Below are positions 21,981 through 34,073 of a DNA stretch of 64,000 nt, piece by piece. The notes beneath the pieces were generated by a model. That model did no database searches and was not told where the DNA came from. It saw nothing but the letters and a program-made list of their open reading frames with translations. The translations under genes and the position numbers were made by a program. Origin of the DNA: Ichthyophis bannanicus (lineage: Eukaryota; Chordata; Amphibia; Gymnophiona; Ichthyophiidae); NCBI GenBank assembly GCA_033557465.1, contig CM066031.1, positions 1,232,847,312-1,232,911,311 of the forward strand, read 5' to 3'. Each line of letters starts with the position of its first letter. The first letter of the stretch is position 1.

Positions 21981-24900
21981 ATGGACAATAAATTACTAAT
22001 ACTAACCCTCAATGTCAAAGGAATACTGAATCCCATAAAGCGTAAGAAGATTTTATCTTACTGCCAGCAAAAGAAAGCGGACATAGTGTATCTTCAGGAG
22101 ACACACCTGACGGAAACGGAGTCCCGGAAAGTCTGCTCCAAAAGTTACCAGGTAGTGGCAGTATCCCCTGCGTTCAATAAGAAAGGTGGAGTACTCACCT
22201 TGCTCCGGAAATCCATGCCCGCTACGGTAAAGGAAACCGCGGAAGACCCGATGGGCCGGTGGGCGAAAGTGACCCTGCAGCTAGACCAAGAGTTATATAC
22301 CCTTATGAACATCTATGCTCCCAATGTAGATGATCCCGCCTTTTACCGGAGTATAGCAATGGAATTAATGGCCACAGCGACCACGGAGCTGATTCTTGGC
22401 GGAGATTTTAACCTAGTCCTAGACCCTCTCTTGGATCGACTTCCTTACCGGGCAACAGACAAAACTAAATCACATGGGGTGTTAAGGAGTATGATAGCAG
22501 AGTTGCATTTGAGTGATGCATGGCGCCTACTGCACCCAGTTGACAAGGAATTTACCTTCTACTCCATTCCTCATGATACCCAGACCAGAATAGATTATTT
22601 CTTGATAACCCCCGGCTTGGTTCAACGACTGGCTGCCTCGGCTATACATGCTGGAACGGTATCGGACCACTCAGCAGTCTCACTGATCATTGATCTGGGA
22701 ATATCACGTAAACGCACTCCTCGATGGACCTTTGATAGATCTCTTCTCACCGATAGCTCCTTTCTAACCTATATCAGCAAGGCCATAGAGTCCTATAACG
22801 AGTGTAACAACCCCTCTGAGACATCTATTTGGGGATGGTGGGAAGGTTTCAAGGCGACACTCCGTGCGCATATAACAACTTTCACGATACAGAGGAATAA
22901 GCAGCAGAGGTGTGTGCAAGATGATCTCGAAAAACAAATCAAAGCGGGAGAACGCTTATTAGCTAAAAGATCAGACCCTATGGTGTTGATCCGCTTGCGG
23001 AAACTCAGGCAACAGTATAATAGCCTTCTACACACTCAAGTTCAATCCATCACTCGTATACAACAAAGTACGTACTATCTTGAGAACAATCGAGCAGGTT
23101 CCCTACTATCCAAACTGCTCAAGGCCAGGAAGAACGTGGCCCCCATCACGTCACTCCAGAATGAGAAAGGGGATCTTTTACTTCAAAATGAGCAAATCTT
23201 GGAGTGCTGTAGGGAGTTCTACGGAACGCTATATAGCTCAGAGGTGAACTGTGGAGATACGGATTTCCAAAACTTTGTCTCGGGCATCTCTGGGCCATCC
23301 ATAGCTGCTGACCAACTACGAATGTTGGATCAAGAGATCACAGTAGCGGAGATACGGCAGGCCATCCAGCAGTCCGCTAAGGGTAAGGCGGTAGGCCCTG
23401 ACAGAATCCCGTTAGAATTCTACTAATGCTTCAGATATATTACAGTGGCCTGTACGCAGAAAATCCGGCAGTGGGTGCGTTAGCCGAAGCAACAATAGTG
23501 ATTCACCCTAAACCAGGGCGTGACCCGCAGAAGGTGGAAAACTACAGACCCATCTCCCTCCTGAACGCTGACTATAAGATTTATGCGAAGATCCTAGCTA
23601 ATCGTCTGAATAAAATTATGTCCACCCTGATTCGGACAGATCAGTGTGGCTTTATCCCCGGCAGATCCACTACGGATAATGGACGTCTGTTGTCTCGTAT
23701 TCTGTCCAAAACCCGAACGGACCCCGAGCCGGTAGTGGGGCTGGCGTTGGATGCCGAAAAGGCCTTTGACAGATTGGAATGGTCTTTCCTGTTTCGGACC
23801 CTGAAGTGGTATGGGATGAGTGAGAGTTTCATCAGGAGGATAGCACTACTATACTCTAACCCCACAGCACGGATAACCGCCAACTCGGAGATTTCAGCAC
23901 CCTTTGCGCTCCAAAGGGGTACCCGACAAGGCTGTCCGCTCTCCCCACTCCTTTTCAACCTAGCCCTGGAGCCACTACTAATGGCCATCAGGCAACGGGA
24001 TGACATACGCGGAGTGGATCTAGAGGATGGGCAATGCAAGTTGTCGGCTTATGCCGATGACCTGCTATTGTTTCTGACGCCCCGATCTCTGCCAGTTGTC
24101 CTGAGCTTAATCGACCAGTACTCCTCAATATCCGGATACAAGGTTAACTTGTCAAAAACTACTATCATACCTCTCAGTACTGCAGTGCGGGAAGACCAAC
24201 TCACAGCATATGGCTTTCAAGTGGCGCGCACCTCGTTCCACTATTTGGGGGTGGAGTATGGGTGCTCACTCGAGGACACGGTGGCTCTCAATGCGAAACA
24301 GTGTGAGGAGATCGTGAGAGACTACGTTTTGAAGTGGACGCCCCTGCACCTGACATGGTGGGGATGATTAGAAGCCGTGAAGATGGTCCTCGCTCCGAAG
24401 ATTGGATATATATTGAGCATGATACCAGCTTTATTCCCACCAGGCTGGTACAAAAAATGAATAGCCTGTTGATTACTTTCCTTTGGAACAAGAAAGTACC
24501 GAGAATCGCTGCGTGGAAGTTAAGGCTACCCAAGGCGAAAGGGGGGTTACATTTCCCAGATATAGAGCATTTGCACTTAGCCTCACTACTTAAACAGGGG
24601 ATTCAGTGGACTGCTGACGGAGACGATTGTGAATCCCCCAGGTGGTTGCAGGCGGAGAGTTTGATCTTCGCTCCCCTTCCGAGGTACCAGTTAATCGGCA
24701 CATCAGCAACTCTCCCGGGTCGACGGGATGCGATTATCGCAGCAACGCAGCAAGCATGCCAGCTGGCGGCCTCCGGCATTGAAGGAGGGGAAGACTATGC
24801 CACAGCAACGCCTATATGGCTTAACCGTTGATTTACTATTGGTGGGCGTCAGATCTTCTGGAAGGCATGGGTGGCGTGTGGCATATTTATGCTTGGTCAC

Positions 24901-25734
24901 TTGCTCTATGACAAGAAGTTTAAAACATTTGATATGCTGCGAAATGAATTCGGTCTGCCAGGTACTTCCTATTTTCAATGGTGCCAGCTTCGGCACTGTC
25001 TGAGTCAAGCGGGGGTAATTCCACTGGTAATACGAGATGTATGGCCGTTAGTGACTGCACTATGGGAACTGCAAAGTGGACCCTGTGTCATCTCAAAATC
25101 TCTGGAGCTTTTCTGTACTACGTCTGTCAAACAATGTACAAAGACACAGTCAGCCTGGGAAAGGGACACAGGGGAGTGTGTTCTGCCTGACTCATGGGAT
25201 GACTTCTGGACTCTGCAAACTCGATTGACGAGGGCAGCATCTCTAACTCAGTCAATGTATTTCTTTGCTCATCGTGCGCATTTGACCCCGGCTTGGATAG
25301 CGAAATGGGCTCCGCAGGGTAGCGCTCAATGCTGGTCCTGCAAGTTGGAGACAGGCACACTCTCCCACATGATCTATTACTGTGCGCGTCTCCTGGTATA
25401 CTGGAAAAGTGTCTGGCATCGGATATCTGACATTCTACCCATTCACATACCCATATCCTATCAAATTGTGGTCCATAAATCCGCAGCCGACGGTCTTCTT
25501 CTCAGTAAACAGGAGGGTCATCTGCTGAACATCATGATCAGCATAGCTATAAAGTTAATCCTGACCTGTTGGAAGAACAATGAGAAGGTTCACAGCGACG
25601 GATGGTGGGCACTGTTATGCCAACATAAGATCCACGAAGAGGTCTATTTGACCAAGTACCCATCCGCAACCAAATCGGGCCTGAAGTGGGAACCTCTTAC
25701 CGCATACATAACACGCTCTAGGAAGCGTATGTAG
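21981..25734 (+). pseudogene. L1 ORF2p (endonuclease-RT), four disabling changes
   Basis: The N-terminal APE-like endonuclease is complete in the frame 21981-23426: LQETHL, GGDFN (22398-22412), TRIDYFL and SDHS. The RT is in another frame from 23426, with NYRPISLLN, LDAEKAFDRLEW, RGTRQGCPLSPLLF and YADD (24050-24061). The C-terminal zinc knuckle CWSC...HMIYYC lies near 25330-25380. Breaks: a small deletion with frame change at about 23424 where the sequence after LEFY is missing, TGA at 24365, a frame change near 24440 and TGA at 24829. The endonuclease domain alone could still be translated. Confidence 0.88.
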
Positions 25735-26035
25735 GGGCCCTTCTCCTCATGTAGGAACCCCCTTAGACGGGACCATGGTAGTCAATCATGGTGAGCTTCA
25801 CCCGGTTCTGCATACAGTGAAGTCAAGACATCCGGGGGAAGGTGCGACTGGACTATTTGTACATAGGTTCTGTATGTTGATAAGGTATTAGGTTCGGGTT
25901 TTTGCTTATGTTAGGATGTTATAGCTGCTCAGACTGCCATATGATCAATTTTCTCCTTATTATTTGTACATGTATTCTATACAATAAAGACATGATTACA
26001 AAAAAAAAAAAAAACTCAAATAAATAAATAAACTG

Positions 26036-26850
26036 AGCTAAAAACATTCTCACACCTAGTATTCTTTAACCAGATGCATTATCTACAGTCAATGCTTGTG
26101 TGCTGCATCATGGCTCCTGCCAGATCATGATTCCCCCACAGACCCCCTTAGGCATCTTCTTGATAAGATTGCCTGTGTTGAGGATCTGCAGGATTGGCAC
26201 TGACAATAGTATAGGAGCAGCCCACACCCTTCCAGCATCTCCCCCCCCCCCCCCCAGATAGCTCCCAAACCCTTTTGGTAACTGTCATGGGGGGGGGAGG
26301 GGGAAACAAGGCAAACCCCTATAATCAAATTGCCTGCCCAACCCCAACCCACCTCCCCTGACCTCAGTCACAGCTAGTCAGTCAGCTTAGGCCCCCTGCC
26401 CCCCTACATCCATTAGAGACCTTTCCAGCCTTACCTTTAAACTCCCTAGTGGTCCAATGGCAAGAGGGTAGGACCGGTTCCTCCATGCTCCTGCCCCCTT
26501 CTCCAGTGCTATCCAAAATGTTCCTGTGGTGCTGCTCCCTAGTGATAATACGTCAATGCATTTACTACACTTTAGTAAACACACCCCTTATTCTAGCTGT
26601 TTCTGTCCTCACTCTTTCACAAGACAAAGGGCTAGGTGTATTAAAGTATGCTACTATGTTACTAAGTGCTAATGCTGTTAACAGACATAGGACCATTTTG
26701 CCAATTCTTAGCATGCACTATGTGGTAAATGGCCCATTTTGTTCCTATGGCCATGTGGCAGAGAGTGTACACTACACATTAGTAAAAGGGGGCAATTAGT
26801 AAATAGGTCCTTTTCATCTGTTGTGCCACGATCGTGGGTTATGACTATGG
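26036..26850. other. Unassigned DNA with homopolymer tracts
   Basis: C and G tracts at about 26236-26256 and 26290-26300; otherwise no coding or repeat signal recognised. Confidence 0.4.
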
Positions 26851-27051
26851 CAGCAGTTCTCAACTCAGTCCTTGAGACACAGATACTGTAGCTAGGCAGA
26901 TTTTCAGGACAACCACAATGAATATGCATGAGAGAGAGATCTGAATGCCCTGCCTCCATTGTATGCAAATCTCTCTCATGTATATTCATTGTGGTTATCC
27001 CGAAAAGCAGTCTTGCTATGTGTGTCTCAGGGACTGGATTGAGAACCCCTG
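26851..27051. mobile_element. hAT-type foldback MITE
   Basis: The ends CAGCAGTTCTCAA and TTGAGAACCCCTG are near inverse, and the whole 201 bp folds around a centre with CAATGAATATGCATGAGA / TCTCATGTATATTCATTG arms. Flanks GACTATGG (26843-26850) and GACCATGG (27052-27059) form an 8-bp duplication with one mismatch, as expected for hAT. The same foldback type sits in all four Harbinger copies. Confidence 0.8.
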
Positions 27052-27059
27052 GACCATGG

Positions 27060-27732
27060 CCATCATTTGGCTGATATTTTTGCATGAAATAATTAGGGCT
27101 ACCGTTTCTACATGTTTATCGTTTGGAATTTCTGAGATTTATTTTTTAGGCAATTAGGTGCTTTCCCAGAGTTGTTAAAATAGGGGTCTATCAGTGGATT
27201 TGCAGTGTGAAAAAAACATTTTTAATGGCTTTTTAGGTGGATTCCATTTAATAATACAAAACATAATTTTCCAATGGGCAGCCCTTTCTCAGCATCAGTG
27301 CCTCCCGCTTTACCAAGCCCCAGCAACACCATCAGTACCCCCCCCCCCCCTCCTTCATTTCATCCCTAGCTTAAGTTTCTTAACTGGGCATATGCCATTA
27401 AGTCAAGGCTCAGGATACAATCCTAAATATGCAAGAAAGGTTTTCAGTCTAGCTGTGCAGGGGTCAGAAGTTTGGAATAACTGACCAATGCAGAATCAGG
27501 AAGAGGTATCTGCTTTTGTTTTTAATCATTTTATGTGTTACTTTGTCATCACATAATGCTATCATGCCATTATTGATATCTGAATAATATTTATTATTTA
27601 AATGTCATCTGCATATATAGTGCTATAAAAGTAAATTCACATGGTTTCAATGACTTAGTCGTCAAGAATTTAGTATCAAGGAACACAGAAATTTAAGCAA
27701 CTCGCTCAATGTTGTACTCTTAAAAGCACACT
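27060..27732. other. Unassigned AT-rich DNA
   Basis: Nothing recognised apart from a C tract near 27341-27350. Confidence 0.4.
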
Positions 27733-28312
27733 TAGGGGTATGTTTACTAAACCGTCTTAATGTGCGCTCTGTAACGTTATCACGCGATAAGGTACCTTAT
27801 CGTGTGATAATGGCGCTTTACAAGGCGCACAGGTACCTTATCGCGCGATAACGCGCGCTGTGGTGCAAACAAGCGCTGAAGGCGGGGAAAGGCTCCTGGA
27901 GGGCGGAGGAAGGCTCCCCAGGGACAGAGAGAAGGGGTCAATGGACGGAGAGTGGGAGGGGAGAGGCTCCCTGCACACTAACGCTGTGAAATCCGAGGCT
28001 GAAAACTAACGCCAGTGAAACCCTGGCATTAGAGCAGATTTAAAGGGAAAAGAAACCATTTCCATCAGCAACGTACAGCAAAACCAGGGAAACCTATATA
28101 AAAGTGATAAGTGTGATACATGTGCACGGAACAAAAGGGCAAATAAACCTTGAAAATGTACAGAAGAAAATGTACAAATAAAATAACCAAGCTGGCCAAT
28201 AGTGATATCAATGGGAAACATAAAAAAAACACTCCAAAGAAAGCGCCAAAAAAAAAAAGATATGAATTTTGGAAAGGTCTATGCTCCGTCCGCATACAAG
28301 GTGAATGAGCCC

Positions 28313-29626
28313 TGTCACGCACCTACTTACCCCTGTAGGTAGGAGACCTGAGGGTTTCAGTGCGACCTCTTCTAATAAGCTGGGACAAGTAATGCCCCCT
28401 GGGAGTTGGAGTCCCACTAGCTTTTAAAGAAGTGTAGTTGTGGAAGCGAGCAGCTAGGCTTTTTTTCAAAGAGGTATTTTATTTCCCGTCCCGGGAACTT
28501 TTGCAAAACAGGTATCAAAAGGAAAAACAAACCATACTTTTGGCATAACACAAAAATAGAACCTCAAACTAGAAATCATGCTTCTTTTCAACTCACAAAA
28601 ACAAACGGGTGAAAAACAGTCCTTGTAATTCTCAACAGCTGTGCACTTGAAATCTGTTTTCCCAAACAGATTTCCCTTCTATACACTTTAGCATAGAGAT
28701 GTCACCATACCTGAGAAAGCAAGCGTACAGTCCATTTGATAATCCCCCATGCTTTCCCCACAATCCTCACAGTCCATCTGTTCAGGGGCTTCTGTATAAT
28801 TTTCTTCTGGGGAACTGTAATTAGTGCCAGTATCAAAGAGTCCCTCTTCTTTCTGAACAGGGCTTCTCTCCTCGTCACTATTGAAGTGAAAAGGCAGGCT
28901 ACCGTGTAGTTTAGACTTCTCCCTTAGAGGGCCATACACTTCAGGATAAGTGTAGGTGAAGTCCTGCTTTTCAGCTGCCCTTCTATTAGAGTGAATTGGA
29001 CTTTCTCCAGCCTGAGCTCTACCAAGACGTGTTAAGCCAGGAAGTTGGAAACAGCTTTTCTCTCTTAAAAGCTTTTCCCTTCCCTTTACAGGACGTCTCT
29101 CTCGGGGTTTAGAAAACTCCTTGGGGAAACTACCTTCACCCTCCTGGTACCTGCATTCAGGATAATTCCCTCTCACAGCTTCTCTGCGTCTGTTTGCGGG
29201 AATCCTCTCCTGAGCAAACTCCTCTATGAAACTGCTGGAATCTTCGTCAGAGGTTTCTAGGTAGGTTTCCTGGATATCACTCTCCTGGATATCTCTGTCC
29301 CAGTTAGCATTCCTCCCTCTGGCTTCCTGCTTGGCTCCCCTCTGACTGAGGTGGTCCTGGTTAGCTCTCTCTCTGCTCAAGACTGACTCTTTCTTAAATG
29401 CGTCATTCTTAGCTTTTCCCCGTGGCTCAAGAGTGTGCAGCTGACCCTGCTTAGCTAATGAGGCATGAGGTAATCTTTTGCTGGGGCGTTTCCCTACACC
29501 CTGTGCTAATGTTATTGATGGTTGCTCATAGCAACCCTCAGCCATGTGCTTGGAGCTGCGTGTTTTAAAACTGCCCTGCACTTTCTCTTCTGTTTCTATA
29601 GGCACAATCTGCCCTGCACCATGACA
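28313..29626 (-). mobile_element. Solo LTR-like insert, 1314 bp, minus strand
   Basis: Read on the minus strand it runs TGTCATGGTG ... GCGTGACA and is flanked by GCCC at 28309-28312 and 29627-29630; copy C shows the empty site near 40315. The poly(A) signal on the minus strand is at 28483-28478, 165 bp from the end, matching the 175 bp in the copy at 16806-18104. The 5' 45 bases of the two copies are visibly related (GAAACAGAAGA). Confidence 0.6.
28688..29600 (-). pseudogene. LTR-encoded charged protein, start codon apparently lost
   Basis: An uninterrupted minus-strand frame of about 300 codons lies within the insert and stops at 28688; it is also open upstream into flanking DNA to 29701. 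Where the copy at 16833 has ATG followed by GAAACAGAAGA, this copy has ATA, so the ancestral start seems lost; the next in-frame Met is 17 codons later. The protein is strongly charged (Arg, Glu, Lys, Ser), has a DEDSSSFIEEF acidic patch and ends with two MDC motifs (EQMDCEDC, YQMDCTL). No domain recognised. Confidence 0.45.
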
Positions 29627-30454
29627 GCCCACAGTGTAATTGCGCTGAGTAGGGTTTCTGACTCCATCGGCCAGGTTTCCTATGACGTGCACATGTTCCA
29701 CAACAGCAGGGCGGGCATGTCGGAATGGGAAACTGGACAGATGCTGGAAAAGGGGACACAGAGGGCTGCAGGCGGCACATGCTGCGGTGCAGCTGGCCCA
29801 CAGTGCGGACTAGGGTGATGCCTAGCTGGCCCATAGGAATGCTGAAACAGTAGAGCAGCCAGACAGCAACTTCTGAGGGCCCAACATGGGCATGAGTGTG
29901 CTTCCCACAGTGTCACAGGGAATAGTACCCAGCAGGTACCCCGAAAGGCACGGAACATTGGCGTGCGGTGCTGGGGGGAAGCGTGGACAGCTATGCAGGC
30001 ACCCCTACCCCAGAAACCTCACCATAGGCAGCTGCCTACCCGCACACTGGATGGCCTGAGACTGTGCTCCACCAGCAGAAGAGCATGTCAGCATGGTGGC
30101 AGAGAGATACTGGTGGTGGAGGGGGCAGTGGCAGCTGCCCAGAGCAGACCGTGGCCTAGCCCTGTGTAGGTGGGTGCCATGCACTGCAACAGGCAGGCCC
30201 TGTCTGACGAACAGTAATGACATCACCAGGGAATGCACTATCTCTGTGGCAACACAGTGGTGCAGTGCACACAGCCAGTGTGTTCAGAAGCAAAAGTCAC
30301 AGGTTTAAGTCTCAGCTGTGGTTCCTGCCAACTCAGTCCCCATATTTTACCCACTGCTAATACAGACAGAACCTTTATTGCAGATGATGTAAACATGCCC
30401 AAAATACCTACATTTTACCCTACAGAGCACAGACACCATAAACATGCGCATTAC

Positions 30455-30660
30455 CTAGAGCAGAGTCTCCCAAATGCAGTCCTGGAGGGCCAAACACCAT
30501 TCAGGTTCCATGCTGCCTCTAATAAAGATGCCTGTGCTGCATTTCTATGCGCCGCCCCCATGGTATGCAGATATATCTCATGCATATTCATGAGGGACAG
30601 CATGAAAACCCGAACAGTGTTTGGCACACCAGGACTGGAGTTGGGAACCTCTGCCGTAAA
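30455..30660. repeat. Shared hAT-type foldback in copy A
   Basis: Inverted arms beginning AGAGTCTCCCAAATGCAGTC and ending in ACTGGAGTTGGGAACCTCTG, around a centre with ATGCATATTCAT. Equivalents lie at 18430-18640, 35490-35695 and 41075-41275, so it was part of the ancestor of these copies. Confidence 0.7.
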
Positions 30661-30818
30661 GCAGCAGCCAACAAGGGTAGACACACCCGCACCCACGAGC
30701 TCCATTATCTAATGCCTCCTGGAGAGGCAGGACATTGGGCCCTGTGTGCATCTCCCAATACTAGCACTTGCATACCTTAGCAATGCCATCCTAAACCTGG
30801 GAATACGGTACACAGCTA

Positions 30819-30907
30819 TCAAAAGGTTGCTATGATTACTGGCAGATAGCAATTCCAAAGTTAAGTACAATTTTCTGATTGAGCTGCATCATGGCAACCT
30901 TTCTGAT
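30819..30907. repeat. TTGCTATGAT hairpin
   Basis: AAAAGGTTGCTATGATT and its inverse AATCATGGCAACCTTT-like arm enclose about 50 bp. The same hairpin is at 18190-18275, 36410-36490 and 41430-41515. Confidence 0.7.
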
Positions 30908-32236
30908 GTCTGTGGAGTGTGCTACAGGTCTTGTGTCTGATAGTGTTTACCACCCTGGGGAGTGACCCCAACAGTATTGCGTACCATAGCCATGCCTGCA
31001 CTGTGCCCAGGACTGGAGCGGAGGCCAGGGCTGCCAAACACCTCTATAGTTGTACAATGCTGGCATAGATCTGGGAGTGTGTGTCTGTCTATCCAGTGTG
31101 TGGTGGTTGCAAACACCCTCCACAACCCACACTGCCAGCACTGTTGCCAGTATTGGCCTGCCAATGTGCATAATGAGAAGCAAGGTACCATGGGTATAGC
31201 CCGGACAGGGTGGCCTGGCCAGGATGCATCTGCACAGGGCATACGGCAATGGCTGGGACATTGTAGTGCCCGGCCACCACCTGCACAGACAGGGTGGCCA
31301 CAGCATGTCCTGCTGGGAGATCACTCTCACCCTGACTGAGAAGTGACCACGGCATGGCTAGCTTCCCCCATAGTGCTATACAGTATTTCTCGTATGTGTT
31401 CTTTCTGGGTTCCCTTTTGGGGCCCAATCACTGATTTATCTGCTTAGTGTGTATGCTGACTTCCCAGTTCTGGGTGCATGTATCTCCTACAGAGACATGC
31501 ACTATGGACTAGCTAGCAGACTGTCGGCAGCTAGTATGTGTCTTGTTGGAACACCTTGCAGGGTGCAGTGGCTGGAGGCTTGCTGCAGGAGAATATCAGA
31601 TAGTGGTGGGGTGTAGCTGAGCATTTCCAGGCCTAATGTCTGTCTGCTATTGCTTCATCGATGTGTACAGAGCTGTGTTGGCTGCTCTCTAGGGTGTCTG
31701 TTCCCCATAAGGACTGGGGTTGATGATCCCCCTCCACTGCCACCATTGCAGGAAGGTAGAATGTGGATTTGTTGGTAGGAGACCCTATTTCCCACCCTCA
31801 GCTCCAGAGGGTGGGTTGGTTGGTGGTACATAATCTGTCTATGGGCCCCAAAAGGGCTAAACCTGACTGAGAAATACAGATGTATCCAAGGTGTGTCTGC
31901 AGGAACTACCTTATCTCACACACTAGCACTGCTGGCGACCTGCAGCATGGCCTATTTCTGCCATGGCAGGTGCTGTGGACCTGGTGCTGGGCGCCCCACC
32001 TCACCCTCAGGGTGAGCACAGTACCCGCACAATGTGACGGTGTGCAGCTACTCTGTGCCAGTAACACACACGGTCAGTTCCCCCTACCCGGCCGAGATGC
32101 TGTGGGGGTGCATACCCCATCTTGGTGCATCATGGGTACGGGTGGGTTAACCCTATCCTGGTTATCACAGCAAACTGTTTGTGTGGTGCCGTGCAGTCCT
32201 TCTGCAGCCAGCCAGGGGTTTGTTAGTATCTCTAGA

Positions 32237-32710
32237 GCTGTAGCCCACTGGTTACTTCACTGCCTGTGGAGCCAGAGATCATGGGTTCAAACCCACAGTG
32301 ATAGGGCTGTCTAAAGCATTGTCTATTTTTAATGTACATTAGTGCTGCCAACAGAAACACCCTCAGAGTACTTTATAGGGCGCCCTATAAAGCTCCTTCT
32401 GAGGCACCTTATGGTTACAGTCCATATGAGGTGCCTTATAAGGTGTGCTATGGAGCGCCTTATAGGGTGCTGTAGCGGACAATGCACTTTATAAGGCATT
32501 CCATAGGGCACATTATAGAGTGCCTTATGTGGCACCTTAGGTTATGGCATGTGAGGGTGTGTTTGCTGGCAGCAATAATTAAAATACCTCAAGAAACAAT
32601 ACTTACATGTCAAAGCTGATGCCTCAGCCAGCCTTATGCATTAGGCACACTGGGGGATCAAACTAATGGCCCCTGTATCATCAGTCAGCGTATTAACCAT
32701 TGTGCTACAC
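32237..32710. repeat. Subterminal foldback with tRNA-like heads, copy A
   Basis: Left arm: TAGCCCACTGG (A-box-like, 32241) and GGGTTCAAACCC (B-box-like, 32283-32294). Right arm, minus strand: TAGCACAATGGTTAA and a weaker B box. Between them lie CCTTATAGGGCGCC-type blocks in both orientations. Arms have diverged more than in copy B. Confidence 0.65.
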
Positions 32711-32925
32711 CCCCATTTCTGTGTTTATATGTCTGGGCGCCTACTTAAGAGTACCGCACGTTAACGCGCTTAGTGGCGCTTCGCCCGATAATGTGCGCAG
32801 CAGCGCGCGTTATCGCGCGATAATCCCGTTTTGCTACTTTAAGACTGCAACACCCACTCCTTTTATGGCAGCCTGCACACTATCGCCGGGCGCACGTTAA
32901 GATGGTTTAATAAACATACCCCTTA

Positions 32926-33875
32926 GACAGACTGATATGTGACCTGCATTTGCAAATTTATTCTTGGCTATTTCTAGGTCATCAAAGCAAACTTATGTCA
33001 TGCTCATACACTCCAGGGAATGCATGAAAACATTTCAGTGAACTTCCAAAAGTGACTGAAGGCATGAGCCCAACTGCCTCTGGGATACGCATTAACCTCC
33101 TTTAAAGATCACCTTGTCTGGTTTATTGCCTACCTCTGGTTACCAGTGGGAAGACTGCCATTTCAGGCTGGAATCGGCACTGTCAGTGATGACCCTGCAG
33201 CTTTCCGATTCCGAAGACGTTACCTGGCTGTGACGGTAATTGCTGGTGATGTCATCAGAGCACTGTGATAGGGGCCATTTTTTGGGGGTTCTTGGTTGTA
33301 TTCAAAAATCGGAAACCCTATCTATAATCCAATTTTGAAATAGTATTCCTCAGACACAGTTTTGAGCAAATGAAATACAATGTGTATCTTTCCTATATAC
33401 ACGCTCTGTCTGACATTGTGTAGTACAAGGAAAATCTGAAGCAGTATTGACTAATATTGTGTATAAAATTAGTTTTCACTTTTGACTCAGCATGGCTAAA
33501 TTACTGCTCACTGTGTGCTTGCTGTTTCTTTTTCTGGGAATAATATCCAGAAAACAGATAGCAGTTGTTTTGCTGTTTCAAAATTCTTGGCATGACTCAT
33601 TTTTGCTCTATGGCTAACTAAATCTATGCACACACAGTCATGTTTAAATTTTACCACAGCATCCTTAAAAGCCTTGGAAAAGAAAGAATAATGCAAATAT
33701 TTAGAGCTATCATATTACAGTCATAAATTTCACTGTAGAATTTCCTACGGATATAATAATTACTGATAAACAATACATTCTTCATATGCTAAATAAGCAA
33801 TTGCACTTCTTGTGTTCCTTTCTTGGGTAAACCTTTGGAAGGGGTGGTGTTTGAACAGCTCCAATATTTGGTTAT
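32926..33875. other. Unassigned DNA between elements A and B
   Basis: No coding or repeat signal recognised. Confidence 0.4.
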
Positions 33876-34073
33876 ACAGGGTGGCCCAAAAAAAGTGAGA
33901 ACATCTTGTAAATTAAAAGCTTAAATAGTTTACTAATTTACCTTTTTTAGCTATAGAACATCTTTATTTTGACAATTTCTGGTCGCCATCTTTTTTTTTT
34001 TTAAATTTGTCAGTCGTTTACATCTGTCTTTTTGAATTACGAGATGTTCACACATTTTTTTTGGGCTACCCTG
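33876..34073. mobile_element. mariner-type MITE
   Basis: CAGGGTGGCCCAAAAAAAGTG at the left and its near inverse ending GGGCTACCCTG at the right, with TA on both sides, and a second inner inverted pair (GAACATCTTGTAA / ACGAGATGTTC). No coding capacity. Confidence 0.75.

Larger units (their letters stand above)
20553..26010 (+). mobile_element. Full-length L1-like LINE
   Basis: The element starts with a G run and 5' UTR, contains ORF1 and ORF2, and ends with AATAAA (25983-25988) and an A tract at about 26000. The 14-bp duplication AAAACTCAAATAAA occurs at 20539-20552 and 26011-26024, marking target-primed reverse transcription. ORF1 is intact while ORF2 has four breaks, so the copy is fairly young but dead in cis. 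Confidence 0.9.
27736..32922 (+). mobile_element. PIF/Harbinger-like non-autonomous element A, 5187 bp
   Basis: Begins GGGGTATGTTTACTAAAC and ends with GTTTAATAAACATACCCC, inverted repeats of about 33 bp, flanked by TTA on both sides (27733-27735, 32923-32925), the TWA-type duplication of PIF/Harbinger. No transposase is present. In order it holds CG-rich palindromes at the left, an LTR-like insert (28313-29626), a tRNA-like module (30257-30313), a hAT-type foldback (30455-30660), a TTGCTATGAT hairpin (30819-30907) and a subterminal foldback with two tRNA-like heads (32237-32710). Confidence 0.85.

Noticed and set aside
32237..32296. Functional tRNA gene
   Set aside because: A- and B-box-like motifs are present but I could not fold acceptor, anticodon and D stems of a tRNA.
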